Shown: positions 61,476-64,000 of the stretch, one piece after another | How positions within the stretch are numbered: position 1 is the first letter of the stretch | Layout of the letters: each line of letters starts with the position of its first letter | Assembly (NCBI GenBank): GCA_023386815.1 | Contig: JAEWIZ010000022.1 | Span: 62,001 to 126,000, forward strand | DNA: 64,000 nucleotides | Direction: 5' to 3' | Source: Bacillota bacterium | GTDB taxonomy: Bacteria > Bacillota > Clostridia > Lachnospirales > Lachnospiraceae | Program-made: the position numbers and the translations under genes | The notes under the pieces: generated by a model | What the model was told of the DNA's origin: nothing | The model's database searches: none | Seen by the model: the letters and a program-made list of their open reading frames with translations, nothing else

Positions 61476-62015
61476 TTAATGATTATCCTTTAAAATACCT
61501 TTATTCTTTATCATATAGTCGATTAAGGAAACTACAGTTAAGATTACAGACAAATAGATAAAGATTTGCTCTAATACATGGAAAACATAAAAATCCAAAT
61601 GAAAGATCAATAAAACACTCATGATCATTTGCACATTCGTTTTTACTTTCCCCCACCAGCTGGCAGCGATAACAACACCATTATCCGATGCAATCAATCG
61701 AAAACCACTGATGATAAATTCTCTTGCTATAATGATAATAACGATCCAAGCAGGTACTAATTCTAATTGAACAAAACAAATGAGGGCACTGGAGACCAGA
61801 AGCTTATCCGCAAGAGGATCCATAAATTTTCCGAAGTTGGTGATTAAATTATATTTACGGGCAAGATAACCATCCAATAAGTCAGTTAAAGCAGCAATAA
61901 TAAAAATAGCTGCAGCGATATACTTTCCATTAGGTATGCCTGGAATTAACATAAATACAAGAAAGATTGGAATCATGATTACTCTAAAAATCGTGATTTT
62001 GTTCGGTAAATTCAT
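61476..62015 (-). CDS. pgsA: CDP-diacylglycerol-glycerol-3-phosphate 3-phosphatidyltransferase
   Basis: Makes phosphatidylglycerophosphate in the membrane. The 179 residues have the CDP-alcohol phosphotransferase motif spread over DLLDGYLARKYNLITNFGKFMDPLADK (D-G-x2-AR-x8-G-x3-D-x3-D) and four or five spans. ATG 62015 follows GGAG by 6 bases. Between rimO and cinA. Confidence 0.96.
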   Translation of the reverse strand: MNLPNKITIFRVIMIPIFLVFMLIPGIPNGKYIAAAIFIIAALTDLLDGYLARKYNLITNFGKFMDPLADKLLVSSALICFVQLELVPAWIVIIIIAREFIISGFRLIASDNGVVIAASWWGKVKTNVQMIMSVLLIFHLDFYVFHVLEQIFIYLSVILTVVSLIDYMIKNKGILKDNH

Positions 62016-62092
62016 AGTTTCTCCATTCTGCCTTATTACGGCACTGACTTTATTTTTATTATTTTACAGTGCACAGTCACTATTTATGGCAA

Positions 62093-63421
62093 TCAGTGCA
62101 CGATTTCTCCTAACAGATCATAGCCTTTTGCACCGGTTACAGTAGCCTTTACAAGATCACCGGAGATCAATTCATAATTCGAGTTAATAAAGATGAAGCC
62201 ATCCACATTAGGAGCATCCATATAGGTTCTGCCAATATATACATTATCCTCATCCGCAATCTTACCTTCTACCAAAACATCATAGGTATTACTTTCTAAG
62301 GATGCAGTACGGTCAAATACAATGCTCTGCTGTAGCTTCATAATTTCCTTTTGTCTTTGTTTCTTAACCTTTGCAGTTACCTGTGGCTTCAGCTTAGCTG
62401 CCGGAGTATTATCCTCCTTCGAATAGGTGAATACACCAAGACGTTCAAATTTCATCTCTTGCACAAACTCCATCAGTTCCTCATGCTCTTCCTGGGTCTC
62501 AGTAGGAAAACCTGTAATTAAGGTTGTTCGAAGGACAATGTCAGGCATATTATTCCGCAATTTTGATATTATATTTATTAAGTCTGCCTTATTTGTTCTC
62601 CTACCCATAAGCTTTAGGATTCGATCTGAGGCATGCTGAATTGGAATGTCTAAATAACGGCAAATCTTCGGTTGACTTTTCATGGTTTCAATCAATTCAT
62701 CGGTAATTTCTTCCGGATAACAATATAGAATACGGATCCACTCAATTCCATCGATCTTACAAAGCTCGTTTAACAGCTTTGGTAATTCCTTCTCTCCGGT
62801 TAAGTCCTTTCCATATAATGTTGTTTCCTGTGCAACCAGGATAAGCTCCTTTACACCTTGCTCTGCCAGGTAGTTTGCTTCTTTTAATAAGGCATCCATT
62901 GGAACACTTCTGAAATTACCACGTACCTGGGGAATAATACAATAGGTACAATGCTTATCGCAGCCTTCTGCTATTTTAAGATATGCGCTATAGCTGCCGG
63001 AGGTAAGCATTCGTTTCCCACTAACACTTGGAAGTCGATCCAGGCCCTCGAATACAGCCTGCTGCTTTCCGTCCAGGATTCCCTCTACCACCTTCATGAT
63101 TCCATCAAAACTAGAGGTTCCAAGCAAGGCATCCACTTCAGGGATTTCACTTAAGATTTCGTCCTTATAACGCTCAGCAAGACATCCGGTTACGATGAGT
63201 GCTTTACAGGAGCCTGCCTTTTTATACTCAGCCATTTCTAGGATGGTCTGGATACTCTCCTGCTTCGCATCATTGATAAAACAACAGGTATTCACTATGA
63301 TAATGTCTGCTTTATCTTCTTCATTGATAATTCGATATCCATTTTCATGCAGGATACCAAGCATATTCTCGCTGTCTACAAGATTCTTGTCGCACCCCAG
63401 AGAAACAAAAAATATGTTCAT
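62093..63421 (-). CDS. rimO: Ribosomal protein S12 methylthiotransferase RimO
   Basis: Radical-SAM enzyme that methylthiolates Asp88/89 of S12. The 442 residues carry an N-terminal UPF0004 domain with three cluster cysteines (SLGCDKNLVDSE, TCCFINDA, VTGCLAERY), the radical-SAM CxxxCxxC in EGCDKHCTYCIIPQVRG, and a C-terminal TRAM domain. MiaB is the related alternative; SLGCDKNLVDSE is RimO-like. The ATG at 63421 follows GGAG by 6 bases. Confidence 0.95.
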   Translation of the reverse strand: MNIFFVSLGCDKNLVDSENMLGILHENGYRIINEEDKADIIIVNTCCFINDAKQESIQTILEMAEYKKAGSCKALIVTGCLAERYKDEILSEIPEVDALLGTSSFDGIMKVVEGILDGKQQAVFEGLDRLPSVSGKRMLTSGSYSAYLKIAEGCDKHCTYCIIPQVRGNFRSVPMDALLKEANYLAEQGVKELILVAQETTLYGKDLTGEKELPKLLNELCKIDGIEWIRILYCYPEEITDELIETMKSQPKICRYLDIPIQHASDRILKLMGRRTNKADLINIISKLRNNMPDIVLRTTLITGFPTETQEEHEELMEFVQEMKFERLGVFTYSKEDNTPAAKLKPQVTAKVKKQRQKEIMKLQQSIVFDRTASLESNTYDVLVEGKIADEDNVYIGRTYMDAPNVDGFIFINSNYELISGDLVKATVTGAKGYDLLGEIVH

Positions 63422-63473
63422 ATAAATCTCCATTCTTCTATGAAATAACTCTGTAAACTACTTTGATTATTAT

Positions 63474-63517
63474 CAATAAAAAGTCATGATATCCTAATTC
63501 AAAATAGATATCATGAC
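63474..63517 (-). terminator. Terminator after folD
   Basis: GTCATGATATC / GATATCATGAC, 11-bp perfect stem with a 13-base loop, followed on the minus strand by TTTTTATTG. It lies 187 bases after the folD stop; nothing else is seen in that spacer. Confidence 0.85.
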
Positions 63518-63703
63518 AAAGGATGATTGTTTTGTCATAGCAGTTCTATTGATCTCATGTATTCACATAACGATCGTCTCGAAATCTGCTGCTAATTCAG
63601 CAAATCTCTGTAGCAACAACATTGTATCAGCTTTTATGAAAGAAGTCACCATAAAATTTATAATTTTTTATCCAAGCTAATCGCTCGAACTTATTTTCAA
63701 AGC

Positions 63704-64000
63704 TTATTGCACCGCTTCCACACAGTTATTCATCAGCATCGCGATGGTCATAGGACCTACTCCTCCGGGCACCGGGGTAATAGCAGAAACTAGGGGTAAT
63801 ACATCCTCATAATCAACATCTCCGCAGAGCTTGTTGTGCTCATTCCTGTGAATACCAACGTCGATTACTACTGCACCTTCTTTCACAAAATCCTTTGTAA
63901 CAAAGAGAGGCTTTCCGATTGCTACAATTAAGATATCCGCACGTTTTGCAACCTCTTTTAGATTCTTAGTACGGGAATGGCAGATTGTAACGGTTGCATT
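63704..64000 (-). CDS. folD: Methylenetetrahydrofolate dehydrogenase/cyclohydrolase FolD (5' part outside window)
   Basis: Bifunctional C1-folate enzyme. The visible 98 C-terminal residues start in the NADP-binding half: [46 protein letters not shown] and [17 protein letters not shown], all family motifs. The stop is TAA at 63704. The N-terminal two thirds lie beyond the window edge. Confidence 0.96.
   Translation of the reverse strand, partial: NATVTICHSRTKNLKEVAKRADILIVAIGKPLFVTKDFVKEGAVVIDVGIHRNEHNKLCGDVDYEDVLPLVSAITPVPGGVGPMTIAMLMNNCVEAVQ

Overview
The window is a compact, low-G+C stretch of bacterial chromosome from an endospore-forming, anaerobic Firmicute. Gene content and order (SpoIVA, a GerMN lipoprotein, a MinCDE-RodA cluster, an IspH-S1 fusion, a DUF6774 protein, a biotin-dependent transcarboxylase operon) point to Lachnospiraceae / Clostridium cluster XIVa, close to the Lachnoclostridium phytofermentans-Anaerocolumna type. 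The taxonomic call is inference from gene content. All recognised genes but one lie on the minus strand, so the region is probably one leading-strand arm replicated from high to low coordinates.

Layout, low to high coordinate (transcription runs the other way): cell shape and division (mgsA end, rodA, minE, minD, minC, mrdA, mreD, mreC, mreB, radC; 1-9.7 kb); a DUF4321 protein and a PLP enzyme of the methionine gamma-lyase/YnbB type; the DNA repair operon membrane-MutS-like / rnhA / mutS / mutL / miaA (11.8-20.1 kb); a secreted NlpC/P60 endopeptidase with a WalR-like box; spoIVA; a DUF6774 protein; suhB-like, gpsA, plsY, der; pgeF, yraN, an FlhB-tail-like protein, rnhB, ylqF, lepB; the translation/SRP cluster rplS, trmD, rimM, khpA, rpsP, ffh, ylxM (32.4-37.4 kb); a lone plus-strand small gene with no ATG/GTG/TTG start (37.8 kb); a four-gene transcarboxylase/decarboxylase operon (38.3-42.2 kb); recX-recA with a LexA box; ilvA; ftsY, smc, rnc, acpP, plsX; an orphan cheR; ispH-S1, cmk, an HI0933-type flavoprotein; an IS200/IS605 element; gerMN lipoprotein, cinA, pgsA, rimO and the 3' end of folD.

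Most of the window is conserved housekeeping sequence and I see no defence island, prophage, CRISPR array, tRNA or rRNA. The unusual material is between genes. (1) Two unrelated leaders, before minD and before ispH-S1, are each built from tandem 24-26 bp units that repeat the Shine-Dalgarno together with its complement, so the true ribosome site can be masked or freed by alternative hairpins. (2) A 15-bp sequence repeated seven times lies between ylxM and ffh, and a 16-bp hairpin unit repeated three times lies between the oadG-like and biotin-carrier genes. (3) Short leader peptides with good ribosome sites run into rimM, which has no ribosome site of its own, and into the DUF6774 gene. (4) A 112-codon plus-strand gene with promoter, strong Shine-Dalgarno and shared convergent terminator begins at CTG or ATT and contains no methionine codon. 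(5) Small palindromes recur at separate sites, and an array of GC-rich hairpins flanks the IS transposase. Together these suggest post-transcriptional control by repeat-derived leader structures in otherwise ordinary operons; this is a hypothesis from sequence only.
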